Under the pieces are notes generated by a model. That model ran no database searches and was not told where the DNA came from. It worked only from the letters and a program-made list of their open reading frames with translations. 42,439 nucleotides of DNA, from contig JAQCBB010000007.1 of assembly GCA_027621535.1 (NCBI GenBank), forward strand, positions 1 through 42,439, written 5' to 3'. Shown one piece after another: positions 1 to 8,662 of the stretch. The translations under genes and the position numbers were made by a program. The DNA comes from Pseudomonadota bacterium (GTDB lineage: Bacteria; Pseudomonadota; Gammaproteobacteria; Burkholderiales; Methylophilaceae). Position 1 is the first letter of the stretch. Each line of letters starts with the position of its first letter.

Positions 1-1
1 A

Positions 2-169
2 ATATGTACTAAATCACCGCATAGACATTTAATTGATCAAGCTCTCGAAGATTCTAAAAATGAAAGATTACAAGCACAACCTATTATTTTTAGAACTGAT
101 AAAAATTCAAAAGAAATTATTCAAGGCGAACATAAGCAGAGATTAAAAGATTTTAAAGCACTACCTTAG
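2..169 (+). CDS. C-terminal end of an unrecognised protein (partial)
   Basis: A reading frame is open from the left edge of the window to a TAG at 167-169, giving about 55 residues of a charged, soluble C-terminus (it includes HRHLIDQALEDSK and ends FKALP). I do not recognise the family. The frame stops 14 bases before the MFS transporter start and runs the same way, so the two are probably cotranscribed. The 5' part lies outside the window. It could be a chance open frame, but the spacing and the lack of any other frame favour a real gene end. Confidence 0.5.
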   Translation: MCTKSPHRHLIDQALEDSKNERLQAQPIIFRTDKNSKEIIQGEHKQRLKDFKALP

Positions 170-183
170 CCTTATAATAACTT

Positions 184-1377
184 ATGTTTTTTTTTAATTC
201 CCGAATACTAATCTTAGCCTCACTTACCGCTCTTGCACCTTTTGCAATTGATACTTACCTTCCCGCATTTTATATTATGGAAAGTGAGTTAAATACCAAC
301 TCAAAATTTATTCAACAAACACTAACTTTTTATTTAGTCCCTTATACCCTAATGACTTTATTTCATGGTGCAATATCTGATTCAATTGGTCGAATAAAGA
401 CCATAAAGTTTGGTTTAATTTTATTTATTATTGGATCTATTGGTTGTGCGGTTTCAACATCAATTGAAATGTTATGGTTTAGTAGATTGCTGCAGGGGGT
501 TGGAGGGGGTGCCGGTAATGTTGTCGCGCGCGCAATGGTCCGTGATTTATATAGTGGTCCAACTGCTCAAAAGGTAATGGCAACTATACAAATCATATTT
601 GGAATTGCTCCAGCCGTTGCGCCAATGGTGGGCGGGGTATTACTAGGATTTGGATGGCAGTCGATATTTATTTTTTTAATGGTTTATGCAATTATTATTT
701 CATTTTTTGCAGTTAAATATCTACCAGAAACAATCAATAATGAGAATCGACTTTCATTTAGCTTGTCAGAAGTATTTGCTAGGTATAAGGATTTACTAGC
801 CGATAAAAATTATATTTTTTTGATCTTAGCTGTATCATTTAATTTTTCGGCATTCTTTTTGTATGTGCTGGCTAGTCCAATTTTTCTTATTAATCATTTA
901 AATCTTAATTCATCTGAATTCGGATTTTTATTTGTTCCAACTGTAACAGGAATGATTATAGGGTCAATGATTTCTAAAAAAACTGCAGGAATTATTAGTC
1001 CAGAAAAAATGCTCAAATTTGCTTATGCTTGGATGTTTATCATTTCTTTTGCTAACTTAATTTTTTGTACTTTTTTTGAAACTCTTGTTTGGCTTAATAT
1101 TTTACTCATTGCTTTGTACAATATTGCTATGGCCTCAGCAATGCCACTCATCTCAATTAAAGCTCTTGATTGTTTCCCTAAAGCAAGGGGAACTGCAGCA
1201 TCTGGGCAAGCATTTAGTCAGATGCTAGTTGCTTCAATCGTTGCTGGAATTATTGTACCAATTACGTGGTCATCACCTACAACATTGGCGTTAGGTATGT
1301 TTTTGATTTTTCTTTTAGGTTTGTTTTCAATAAATAAGACAATCGCCTGGAGAGAAAAAAACTTATTTCTCGATTAA
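184..1377 (+). CDS. MFS drug-efflux transporter, Bcr/CflA family
   Basis: Inner-membrane major facilitator of 397 residues with about 12 hydrophobic segments. Family signs are the first-helix motif [12 protein letters not shown] (Bcr/CflA proteins have D-x-YLPA here), the loop 2-3 motif [10 protein letters not shown] resembling the MFS motif A, and [21 protein letters not shown] in helix 4, typical of Bcr/CflA exporters. The likely role is proton-driven export of small molecules or drugs; the substrate cannot be told from sequence. An in-frame TAA directly upstream makes the ATG at 184 the first possible start; no clear Shine-Dalgarno is visible, so translation may be coupled to the gene before it. 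Its last 15 bases overlap the convergent ferredoxin gene. Confidence 0.88.
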   Translation: MFFFNSRILILASLTALAPFAIDTYLPAFYIMESELNTNSKFIQQTLTFYLVPYTLMTLFHGAISDSIGRIKTIKFGLILFIIGSIGCAVSTSIEMLWFSRLLQGVGGGAGNVVARAMVRDLYSGPTAQKVMATIQIIFGIAPAVAPMVGGVLLGFGWQSIFIFLMVYAIIISFFAVKYLPETINNENRLSFSLSEVFARYKDLLADKNYIFLILAVSFNFSAFFLYVLASPIFLINHLNLNSSEFGFLFVPTVTGMIIGSMISKKTAGIISPEKMLKFAYAWMFIISFANLIFCTFFETLVWLNILLIALYNIAMASAMPLISIKALDCFPKARGTAASGQAFSQMLVASIVAGIIVPITWSSPTTLALGMFLIFLLGLFSINKTIAWREKNLFLD

Positions 1378-1689
1378 TAATTTCCTTTTACCCTCTTTAC
1401 CATTAAAGGAATCAGCGTCAGGAAGCGGATCTTTTCTTTCAGATATAATCGGTAATATCTTTGCAAGTTTCGCATTAATTTCAATGAAGTCTAATTGATC
1501 CTCTGGCACATCATCTTCAGCAAAAATCGCTTCAGCAGGACATTCGGCTACACATAAGGTGCAATCAATACATTCTTCAGGATCAATCGCTAAAAAATTT
1601 GGGCCTTCAACAAAACAATCGACAGGGCAAACGTCTACACAGTCTGTATATTTGCATTGAATACAATTTTCGGTAACTACATAAGTCAT
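1363..1689 (-). CDS. fdxA: 7Fe ferredoxin (3Fe-4S/4Fe-4S), FdxA type
   Basis: Ferredoxin of 108 residues, close in layout to Azotobacter ferredoxin I. The N-terminus carries C9-x2-C12, C17 and C21 followed by P, then a second motif CIDCTLC...CP, and the family's acidic C-terminal extension containing KDPLPDA. It transfers low-potential electrons in the cytoplasm. It is the last gene of the sulfate operon, 11 bases after cysN, with an AGAGGA ribosome site. No CysJ flavoprotein is present in the operon, so this ferredoxin is a plausible electron donor to the CysI sulfite reductase; that link is inferred from position. Its 3' end overlaps the MFS gene on the other strand. Confidence 0.93.
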   Translation of the reverse strand: MTYVVTENCIQCKYTDCVDVCPVDCFVEGPNFLAIDPEECIDCTLCVAECPAEAIFAEDDVPEDQLDFIEINAKLAKILPIISERKDPLPDADSFNGKEGKRKLLIEK

Positions 1690-1700
1690 TTTTTTTCCTC

Positions 1701-2987
1701 TTACAATATTTCGTTTATCATTCCAGCAGCAACGGTATGATTTGTGCTGTCATCAATCATAATAAAAGATCCCGTCTTTCTATTTTCAAAATAACAATCA
1801 GCCATAATTGCTTGAGCAAGTTTTATTTTAATCCTTGCTATGTCATTTGTTATTATCTCGTTTGATGCAATTGATGACAAGGTATTTACATCTATTTTAT
1901 CAAAAATCGTGGCAATTTTAGCTTTTGCAATCTTACTTGTGTGCATAATTTTATAGACTCTACCTGGATTTAATTTTTCTTCGGAAAACCAACAAATAGT
2001 TGCATTAATTTCTTTTGAGATTTTGGGAAAGTTTTGTATGTCCACAAACATATCACCTCTTGAAATATCTATTTCATCATTTAAAAGAATTGAAACAGAC
2101 TGAGGAGCTATAGCCTCACTTATTGATTCATTTCCTATTAAAATATCTTTAATGATTGTTTGGTGATTACTAGGCAAGCATTTAACTTTATCACCCTTTT
2201 TAATTTTTCCAGAATCAATGCGTCCCATGAAGCTCCTAAAGTCATGTAAATCTTTACTTTCTGAATCTCTCGGTCTGCAAACATATTGGATGGGAAATCT
2301 AAAATCTAATGTGCTATTTAATGATTGAGTTTCTGCAAGTTCCAATACTTCAAGAAGGGTTTCACCTTGATACCAATTTATATTATTTAAGCGCTCAACA
2401 ACCATGTCCCCATTTAAAGCTGATAAAGGAATAAATTTAGTATTAAATTGACTATTTTTATTGACTTGGATAGATTCAAACATTTTTTGATATTCATCTT
2501 TTATAACATTAAACTTTTTTTCATCGTAATCAATTAAATCCATTTTGTTGATTGCAACAAAAAACTGTTTGATACCTAATAATTTAGAAAGATAAGTGTG
2601 TCTTTTTGTTTGAGTCAGAATCCCTTTGCGAGCATCAATTAAAATAATTGCAGCTTGAGCTGTGGATGCGGCTGTGACCATATTCCTTGTATATTGTTCA
2701 TGACCTGGGGTATCTGCAATGATGTATTTTCTTGTCGGTGTGAAAAAATATCGATAAGCTACATCAATTGTTATTCCTTGCTCTCTTTCAGCCTGAAGCC
2801 CATCTGTTAAAAGCGATAGATCGACTGCATTAAGTCCTCTTTTTTGAGATGTTTTTTCAATTTGATTGTAAGTGTCAGATAATATTGTTTTTGAGTCATA
2901 CAGTAAGCGACCGATTAATGTACTTTTACCGTCATCAACACTTCCACATGTAATAAATCTCAATAATGAATCTGACTGTTTTTTCAT
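1701..2987 (-). CDS. cysN: Sulfate adenylyltransferase subunit 1 (ATP sulfurylase GTPase subunit)
   Basis: GTPase subunit of ATP sulfurylase, which with CysD makes APS from sulfate and ATP. The 428 residues show the translation-factor-type G domain: P-loop GSVDDGKS at 15-22, DTPGH at 92-96 and NKMD at 147-150, followed by two beta-barrel domains. There is no C-terminal APS kinase (CysC) domain, unlike fused CysNC proteins. Start ATG and the cysD stop share one base (TAATG), so the two subunits are translationally coupled. The absence of APS kinase fits the APS-reducing type of CysH two genes upstream. Confidence 0.96.
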   Translation of the reverse strand: MKKQSDSLLRFITCGSVDDGKSTLIGRLLYDSKTILSDTYNQIEKTSQKRGLNAVDLSLLTDGLQAEREQGITIDVAYRYFFTPTRKYIIADTPGHEQYTRNMVTAASTAQAAIILIDARKGILTQTKRHTYLSKLLGIKQFFVAINKMDLIDYDEKKFNVIKDEYQKMFESIQVNKNSQFNTKFIPLSALNGDMVVERLNNINWYQGETLLEVLELAETQSLNSTLDFRFPIQYVCRPRDSESKDLHDFRSFMGRIDSGKIKKGDKVKCLPSNHQTIIKDILIGNESISEAIAPQSVSILLNDEIDISRGDMFVDIQNFPKISKEINATICWFSEEKLNPGRVYKIMHTSKIAKAKIATIFDKIDVNTLSSIASNEIITNDIARIKIKLAQAIMADCYFENRKTGSFIMIDDSTNHTVAAGMINEIL

Positions 2988-3895
2988 TAAAAGTATCCTT
3001 CTTTTTTTCTTTGTTCCATTGACGCTTCAGACATTTGATCATCAAGACGTGTTGCACCTCGTTCAGAAATTCTTGTTTCGGCGGTTTCTATAATTATTTT
3101 TTTTACCGTATCTGCTTGACTCTCAACAGGCGCAGTACAAGTGATATCGCCAACCGTTCTGAACCTTACCATGATATTTTCTATCTCTTCATCTTGTTCT
3201 GGTGGCGTCACGTCTGTAATTGGAACGATGGATCCATTTCTTCGAATAATATCTCTTTTGTGAGCAAAATAGATAGATGGAAGTTCGAGAGTTTCTCTTT
3301 CAATATATTGCCATACATCCATCTCAGTCCAATTGGAAATAGGAAATGCTCTAATATTCTCTCCTTTATGTGTCATTGCATTGTATAGATCCCATAATTC
3401 AGGCCTTTGATTTTTTGGATCCCATTGCCCGAATGCGTCACGAAAACTCATAATTCTCTCTTTAGCTCGAGCTTTTTCTTCATCTCTGCGAGCACCACCA
3501 ATACAACAATCAAATTCAAATTCTTCGATTGCTTCAAGAAGCGTAATAGACTGATATTTATTTCTCGGTTCTAATTCATAATTTAATTTTACTGTACCTC
3601 GAGTCATTGAATCCTCTAGAGATCTAACAATAAGACGCTCACCAAGTTCACTTGTTTTTTTATCTCTAAAATCTATAACCTCTTTATAATTATGACCAGT
3701 GTCAATGTGCATTAATGGAAAGGGAAATTTTCCAGGTCTGAATGCTTTTTCAGCAATCCTCAAAAGGCATAGTGAATCTTTTCCCCCTGAAAAGAGCAAG
3801 ACGGGGTTGCTGCATTGACCAGCAACTTCTCGCATTATATGGATTGCTTCTGATTCAAGCCAATCTAAATGTGATAATTCATTTTGCATTCTCAT
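2987..3895 (-). CDS. cysD: Sulfate adenylyltransferase subunit 2
   Basis: Catalytic subunit of ATP sulfurylase, 302 residues, the normal length. The PP-loop SGGKDS lies at 36-41 and the C-terminus ends in the family-typical run SMEQRKKEGYF. It forms the APS-producing complex with CysN in the cytoplasm. It sits 3 bases after the cysH stop and overlaps cysN by one base. Two in-frame ATGs (codons 1 and 3) are possible starts; the first is used here. Confidence 0.96.
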   Translation of the reverse strand: MRMQNELSHLDWLESEAIHIMREVAGQCSNPVLLFSGGKDSLCLLRIAEKAFRPGKFPFPLMHIDTGHNYKEVIDFRDKKTSELGERLIVRSLEDSMTRGTVKLNYELEPRNKYQSITLLEAIEEFEFDCCIGGARRDEEKARAKERIMSFRDAFGQWDPKNQRPELWDLYNAMTHKGENIRAFPISNWTEMDVWQYIERETLELPSIYFAHKRDIIRRNGSIVPITDVTPPEQDEEIENIMVRFRTVGDITCTAPVESQADTVKKIIIETAETRISERGATRLDDQMSEASMEQRKKEGYF

Positions 3896-3898
3896 TCC

Positions 3899-4636
3899 TC
3901 ATTTTTTATGTAAGCCACATTCTTTATTTTCAGGATTCTCCCACCACCATCTTCCAGCTCGAATATCTTCACCCAATGATATGGCCCTTGTGCATGGCTG
4001 ACAGCCAATACTAGGAAAAAAATGATCATGCAGTTTGTTGTAGGGAACATGATTAATTTTTATATATGCCCAAATTTCATCTTCTTTCCAGTTGAGAAGT
4101 GGGCTAATTTTGTCAATCTCAAAATTACTATCTCTTACATTAAGTTTTTGATTTGATCGAGTTATGGATTGTTCAGCTCTTAGTCCTGTGATCCAAGCAT
4201 CATGACCTTTAAGAGCTTTTTTTAATGGTTCAATTTTTCTAATACGGCAGCATTCTTTTCTTGAATCGAGTGAGTTGTAAAAATCATTGATGCCTTTATT
4301 GTCTACATATTTTTTAATTTCGCTTGCATCAGGAAAAAAAATTTTGATTTTATTTTTGAAATTAGAATTTACATGCGAAATTAATTCATAAGTTTCAGCA
4401 TGAAGACGTCCAGTATCGAGGGTAAATATTTCTATTGTTCGGTTCATTTTATTAATGAGATCATAGATAACCATATCTTCAGCACCCATGCTTGTTGCAA
4501 AACAAATATTTTTATAATCATTAAATGATTTGCTTAAAAAATTTTGAGCCTGAGTTGATTTATCAGCAACTTCAGTTTTAAGCTGATCTGTTAATAATAA
4601 AGATTCAGTTTTTTTTGAGTGTGATGATAAAGCCAT
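3899..4636 (-). CDS. cysH: Adenylyl-sulfate (APS) reductase, 4Fe-4S type
   Basis: Reduces activated sulfate to sulfite. The 245 residues carry both cysteine pairs of the iron-sulfur type: CC at 129-130 inside CCRIRKIEPL and C212-x2-C215 inside GCQPCTRA. These pairs bind a 4Fe-4S cluster in APS reductases and are missing from E. coli-type PAPS reductase. The catalytic C-terminal ECGLH (C240) is also present. From this the substrate is most likely APS rather than PAPS, consistent with the lack of an APS kinase gene here. It lies between DUF934 and cysD with 3-base gaps on both sides, so it is clearly in the operon. Confidence 0.94.
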   Translation of the reverse strand: MALSSHSKKTESLLLTDQLKTEVADKSTQAQNFLSKSFNDYKNICFATSMGAEDMVIYDLINKMNRTIEIFTLDTGRLHAETYELISHVNSNFKNKIKIFFPDASEIKKYVDNKGINDFYNSLDSRKECCRIRKIEPLKKALKGHDAWITGLRAEQSITRSNQKLNVRDSNFEIDKISPLLNWKEDEIWAYIKINHVPYNKLHDHFFPSIGCQPCTRAISLGEDIRAGRWWWENPENKECGLHKK

Positions 4637-4639
4637 ATA

Positions 4640-5227
4640 TTATCTTCTCTTCCAGAGAGGGGGTTCATCAAGAATACCTTGGTAAGAATAGGTAAAATCA
4701 TTTAATCCTTTTAGGGCATCTATCGGGTCACGACCCTCTTTAATTAGAAAGCTATTAAAGCCAGAGCGCTTAAGAAAAAAAAGCTGATCCTTAAGGATAT
4801 CTCCCAAGGCTCTCATATCATTCTTATACTTTAGTTTTCTTCTTATCAGATTACCAAGTGAAAAGATTCTACCATCAGCAAACTTTTCAATCATTACAGC
4901 AACAACCGGGAAATCATTAATGTCCTTATCTAGTTGATTGAATAAATTAATTTCTTCATGAGAGTAAATCCATAAGCCAATCTCATTATATTTGTTTTCT
5001 AATTCTGTCTTTTTGAGAAGATATAATTTAAGAGGGACTAAAGCTTTGGAGCCTTCTGGCAGTATAATTTTTTCTAAATCCGCATGGCTAGGGATCTCTT
5101 CTCCAGTAGTTTTAAACTGAACAACTTTTCCGGCTTGTTTTTTTACATTTTCTGTTGATATTTCGGGAACTATCAATACCCAGTCATTATTTATAAGCTC
5201 ATTATTTTTTATTAATTGTGTTTTCAT
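4640..5227 (-). CDS. DUF934 protein of the sulfite-reductase cluster
   Basis: A 195-residue soluble protein matching the DUF934 family by context and by the conserved central stretch DGRIFSLGNLIRRKLKY and later GDILKDQLFFLKRSGFNSF. DUF934 genes sit directly after cysI in many alpha-, beta- and gammaproteobacteria, and the family is thought to assist sulfite reduction, but no biochemical role is firmly established. The gene starts 2 bases after the cysI stop and ends 3 bases before cysH. No membrane segment or cofactor motif is visible. Confidence 0.85.
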   Translation of the reverse strand: MKTQLIKNNELINNDWVLIVPEISTENVKKQAGKVVQFKTTGEEIPSHADLEKIILPEGSKALVPLKLYLLKKTELENKYNEIGLWIYSHEEINLFNQLDKDINDFPVVAVMIEKFADGRIFSLGNLIRRKLKYKNDMRALGDILKDQLFFLKRSGFNSFLIKEGRDPIDALKGLNDFTYSYQGILDEPPLWKRR

Positions 5228-5229
5228 GA

Positions 5230-6876
5230 TTAATGCTGATAAACCCTTTCTTTAAAAGGCTCTATTCCAATCCTATTAAAGCATTCAATAAATAATTCCT
5301 CATCAAGCCTCATTTCTATATAAGTTTTTAACACTAAATTAATAACATTGGGAATTTCTTCAGCTGAAAAAGATGGCCCAATAACCTTACCAAGTGATGC
5401 ATCAACGCCTTGTTGTCCTCCCAAGGTAACTTGGTACCATTCTGACCCATCTTTATCAACACCTAAGATACCAATATTGCCAACATGATGATGACCACAA
5501 GCATTCATGCAGCCAGAAATATTTAGAGTCATACTTCCTAATTCATAAAGATAATCATAATCATCAAAAAGTTGCTCAATACTTTTAGCGATAGGAATAC
5601 TTTTTGCATTTGCTAGACTACAAAAATCTCCACCTGGACAGCAGATCATATCTGTTATTAAACCTATATTAGCTTCAGCCAAATTAGATTCAATAAGTTG
5701 GCTGTAAATATCAAATAAATGACTTTCCTCAACATCGGCAAGTACTAAATTTTGTTCGTGTGTTGATCTAATTTCTCCAAATGAATATTTATCTGCAAGA
5801 TCTGCAACATCCCTCATCTGTTGACTAAGAATATCTCCAGGAGCTTGCTGTTTTTTTCCTTTAAGTGATATGGTCACGGATCGATAACCTTGAATTTTGT
5901 GAGGACGAGTGTTGCGGTCAATCCACTTTAAGAAATAAGATTCATTTTTATAATTATCCTTAAAATTTATTAAAGTAAGTATTTTATAATCTGGTGCAGT
6001 GAAGAATTTTTTAATGCGGTTTATTTCCTTTAGATCAATTTTATTTGGTGAATTATCTCCATCTTTCCAGTCATCCTCAACCTGCCTTGTAAATTCCTCA
6101 ACGCCCAGAGACTTTACAAGTATCTTAATTCTTGCTTTGTATATGTTATCTCGACGACCATACAAGTTATAAACTCTTATGATAGATTCACAATAAGTTA
6201 ATAAATCTTCGATAGGAAGTTTTTCTTTAATAAGCTGGCCAATAATTGGTGTTCTCCCCAAACCACCACCAACATAAATATTCACAAAGATTTGTGTATT
6301 ATCTTGAACTAACTCTAAGCCAATATCATGGGTTTTAATTAATGCCCGATCTTGTTTTGATCCGCTTATTGAAATTTTAAATTTTCTAGGAAGACGAGCA
6401 AATTCAGGGTGAAATGTGCTCCATTGTCTAATAATTTCTGCAACATATCGAGTATCTATAATTTCATCAGGTGTTACACCGGCATAAGGATCCGTTGTAA
6501 TATTACGAATACAATTTCCTGATGTTTGAATAGCATGCATTTCAGATTCAGCTAATTTTCTCAATATATGAGGGGTATCTTCAAGTTTTGGCCAATTAAA
6601 TTGTATATTTTGACGAGTGCTGAAATGACCATATCCTCGATCAAATTGATCGGCGATGTCAGCTAGTGTTCTCAGTTGGTTTGATGAAAGAAGACCATAA
6701 GGAATCGCCACTCTAAGCATGGGAGCATGTCTCTGAATATATAAGCCATTTTGCAGTCGAAGCGGGCGAAACTCCTCCTCAGTTAAATCTTTTTTTAGAA
6801 AACGGTTAAGTTGATCTTGGTATTGATTAACTCTTTCATTAACAATTTGGCTATCTATATGATCATATTTATACAT
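5230..6876 (-). CDS. cysI: Sulfite reductase hemoprotein (siroheme, 4Fe-4S)
   Basis: Six-electron reduction of sulfite to sulfide. The 548-residue protein has the duplicated nitrite/sulfite reductase fold, with the siroheme-4Fe-4S ligands visible as C413-x5-C419 (CPGGDFC) and C456-x3-C460 (SGCMNACG). The N-terminal half carries RHAPMLRVAIPYG and YGHFSTRQNIQFNW, typical of the substrate-binding parachute domain. No CysJ flavoprotein is nearby, so electrons probably come from a ferredoxin; fdxA closes the same operon. Its first 8 bases overlap the end of tauE. A nitrite reductase is less likely given the surrounding sulfate genes. Confidence 0.93.
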   Translation of the reverse strand: MYKYDHIDSQIVNERVNQYQDQLNRFLKKDLTEEEFRPLRLQNGLYIQRHAPMLRVAIPYGLLSSNQLRTLADIADQFDRGYGHFSTRQNIQFNWPKLEDTPHILRKLAESEMHAIQTSGNCIRNITTDPYAGVTPDEIIDTRYVAEIIRQWSTFHPEFARLPRKFKISISGSKQDRALIKTHDIGLELVQDNTQIFVNIYVGGGLGRTPIIGQLIKEKLPIEDLLTYCESIIRVYNLYGRRDNIYKARIKILVKSLGVEEFTRQVEDDWKDGDNSPNKIDLKEINRIKKFFTAPDYKILTLINFKDNYKNESYFLKWIDRNTRPHKIQGYRSVTISLKGKKQQAPGDILSQQMRDVADLADKYSFGEIRSTHEQNLVLADVEESHLFDIYSQLIESNLAEANIGLITDMICCPGGDFCSLANAKSIPIAKSIEQLFDDYDYLYELGSMTLNISGCMNACGHHHVGNIGILGVDKDGSEWYQVTLGGQQGVDASLGKVIGPSFSAEEIPNVINLVLKTYIEMRLDEELFIECFNRIGIEPFKERVYQH

Positions 6877-7645
6877 TTATATTATTACCTATTAATTTAA
6901 TTGCAATTCCAATAAGTATAATCACTAAGAGTAATCTGATCCATTCCTCATTAGCCTTGGCATTTAACTTTGAACCGATCCAGACACCTGGAATAGAGCC
7001 AATTAATAAAATCATGAGTAATTTTGGGTCTACGGTACCAATTGTGGCATGACCAATTCCACTAATTAATGTAAGCGGAACAGCATGAGCAATGTCTGTT
7101 CCTATAATTTTTTTTATCGGTAAACCTGGGTATAGGATTAATAACATAGTGACCCCGATTGCACCTGCACCAACCGAGGTTAACGTCACAATAAAACCCA
7201 GTATTATACCTAATAAAATTGTATATTTTTTTCGGTTTATTGAAGAAATAGATGGTTTTTTGAGGGTTCTATTAATTATTAGAGGTTGAAAAAAAAGAGC
7301 TATCGAGGTAAAAATTAAAGCAATGCCGAGAAATATTTCAATAAAGGACGTCATGTCACTGTGATTTAAAAGATTAAAGCTGAGAAAAAAACTAGTCGCA
7401 ATAGCAGCTGGCGCACTACCAATAATTAAATATTTAACTATAGACCATTGTATATGACCATATTTTTGATGATTAAATATGCTAAACGACTTAGTTATTG
7501 ATGCGTAAAGTAAATCGGTTCCAACAGCAATTGCCGCTGGGACTTTAAAGAAAAGCATTAGCAATGGAGTCATCAGAGATCCCCCACCAACGCCAGTAAG
7601 ACCAACGAGAAGACCAATTACAAAGCCTGAAACAGAAAGAAGCAT
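6869..7645 (-). CDS. TauE/SafE family membrane transporter
   Basis: Integral membrane protein of 258 residues with about 8 hydrophobic segments and the duplicated TauE/SafE signature (GLLVGLTGVGGGSLMTPLL near the N-terminus, and GFIVTLTSVGAGAIGVTML in the second half). Members move sulfite, sulfonates or other organic anions. As the first gene of the sulfate operon it could import sulfate or export excess sulfite; the direction cannot be told from sequence, and no other sulfate permease is present in this window. It overlaps cysI by 8 bases and diverges from cysB. Confidence 0.85.
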   Translation of the reverse strand: MLLSVSGFVIGLLVGLTGVGGGSLMTPLLMLFFKVPAAIAVGTDLLYASITKSFSIFNHQKYGHIQWSIVKYLIIGSAPAAIATSFFLSFNLLNHSDMTSFIEIFLGIALIFTSIALFFQPLIINRTLKKPSISSINRKKYTILLGIILGFIVTLTSVGAGAIGVTMLLILYPGLPIKKIIGTDIAHAVPLTLISGIGHATIGTVDPKLLMILLIGSIPGVWIGSKLNAKANEEWIRLLLVIILIGIAIKLIGNNINV

Positions 7646-7663
7646 ATAAGTTTATATAAAAAA

Positions 7664-7697
7664 ATAGTTTGAACTATAGCAGAATTTATATATAAAA
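7664..7697. promoter_or_regulatory. Divergent cysB / sulfate-operon promoter region with inverted repeat
   Basis: The 90-base gap between tauE and cysB holds an inverted repeat, ATAGTT-TG-AACTAT, at 7664-7677. On the plus strand TTGAAC (7669-7674) followed after 16 bases by TATAAA (7691-7696) could serve cysB. On the minus strand an extended -10, TGC-TATAGT (7681 down to 7673), could serve the sulfate operon, with a weak -35. The repeat overlaps both, so a regulator bound there, plausibly CysB, could control both directions. The region is very AT-rich, so chance matches are possible. Confidence 0.45.
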
Positions 7698-7735
7698 TAA
7701 TAATATTAATTACTAAATATATATTAAAAAGTTAT

Positions 7736-8662
7736 ATGAAATTACAACAACTTAGATGTGTTTATGAAATTGTGAATAGTAACTTTAATGTGACCAGTGC
7801 TGCAGAAAAGTTATATACCTCTCAACCAGGAGTCAGCAAACAAATTCAATTACTAGAGGATGAAATAAAAGTAAAAATTTTTGTCAGAAATGGCAAGCGG
7901 TTGGTTGGATTGACTGAGCCAGGTCAGTTTGTATATGAGGCCATTTCAGAAATATTAAAAAAAGAAAAAAATATACGACACATTTCAGATAATTATTCAA
8001 AATCTGGAGAAGGAGTATTTACAATTGCTACAACACATACACAGGCAAGATACAAGTTACCTGAAGCTGTCGAATGGTTTATAAAAAAATATCCAAATAT
8101 TAAACTTAACATTCATCAAGGTAACCCTATGCAAGTTACTGAGCAAGTGGTATCTGGAGAAGCAGATATTGGAATTGCTACAGAGTCTATTGGCCATAAT
8201 GAAAAAATTTATACATTACCCTGTTACCAATGGAATAGGATTTTAGTTGCACCTCATGATCATCAACTTATGAATTTAAAAAAACCTATTTCTTTAGATG
8301 ATTTATCAGTACATCCATTAATAACTTATGACTATGCTTTTACTGGAAGTACAAGTGTGTCAAAAGTCTTTAAACAAGCCCAGATAATGCCTAATATAGT
8401 CTTGACTGCAATTGATGCTGATGTAATAAAGACATATGTTAATTTGAATTTAGGGATTGGATTAATCGCAGAAATGGCTTACGATAAACATAAAGATCAA
8501 GACTTATCAGCTATAAGTTTAAGTCATTTGTTTCCTTCGAGCACAACTCTATTGGGAATTAGGCAAGACCTCTTCATAAGAGAGTTTGTTTTTGATTTTA
8601 TTTGGCGTTTCACAGGAATGCCAGCTGATCATTTAAAAGAAAAATTAAAGGATAGAACATGA
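7736..8662 (+). CDS. cysB: LysR-type sulfur regulator CysB
   Basis: Transcription regulator of 308 residues. The N-terminal helix-turn-helix reads MKLQQLRCVYEIVN and TSQPGVSKQIQLLEDEI, the characteristic CysB/Cbl start; a periplasmic-binding-like effector domain follows from about residue 90. CysB proteins sense O-acetylserine/N-acetylserine and sulfur status and control sulfate assimilation. It is divergent from the tauE-cysI-cysH-cysDN operon, as expected for its target, and is also the first gene of a plus-strand chain, overlapping fhs by 4 bases (ATGA). Cbl is the alternative, but a single CysB-type regulator is more likely. Confidence 0.92.
   Translation: MKLQQLRCVYEIVNSNFNVTSAAEKLYTSQPGVSKQIQLLEDEIKVKIFVRNGKRLVGLTEPGQFVYEAISEILKKEKNIRHISDNYSKSGEGVFTIATTHTQARYKLPEAVEWFIKKYPNIKLNIHQGNPMQVTEQVVSGEADIGIATESIGHNEKIYTLPCYQWNRILVAPHDHQLMNLKKPISLDDLSVHPLITYDYAFTGSTSVSKVFKQAQIMPNIVLTAIDADVIKTYVNLNLGIGLIAEMAYDKHKDQDLSAISLSHLFPSSTTLLGIRQDLFIREFVFDFIWRFTGMPADHLKEKLKDRT

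Noticed and set aside
1701-2987. Suspected truncation of cysN because it is shorter than the E. coli protein
   Set aside because: All G-domain motifs and the C-terminal barrels are present, and lengths near 430 are normal for betaproteobacterial CysN.
3035-3388. A 117-codon plus-strand frame inside cysD
   Set aside because: Antisense to a well-conserved gene; composition is that of a shadow frame with no motif.
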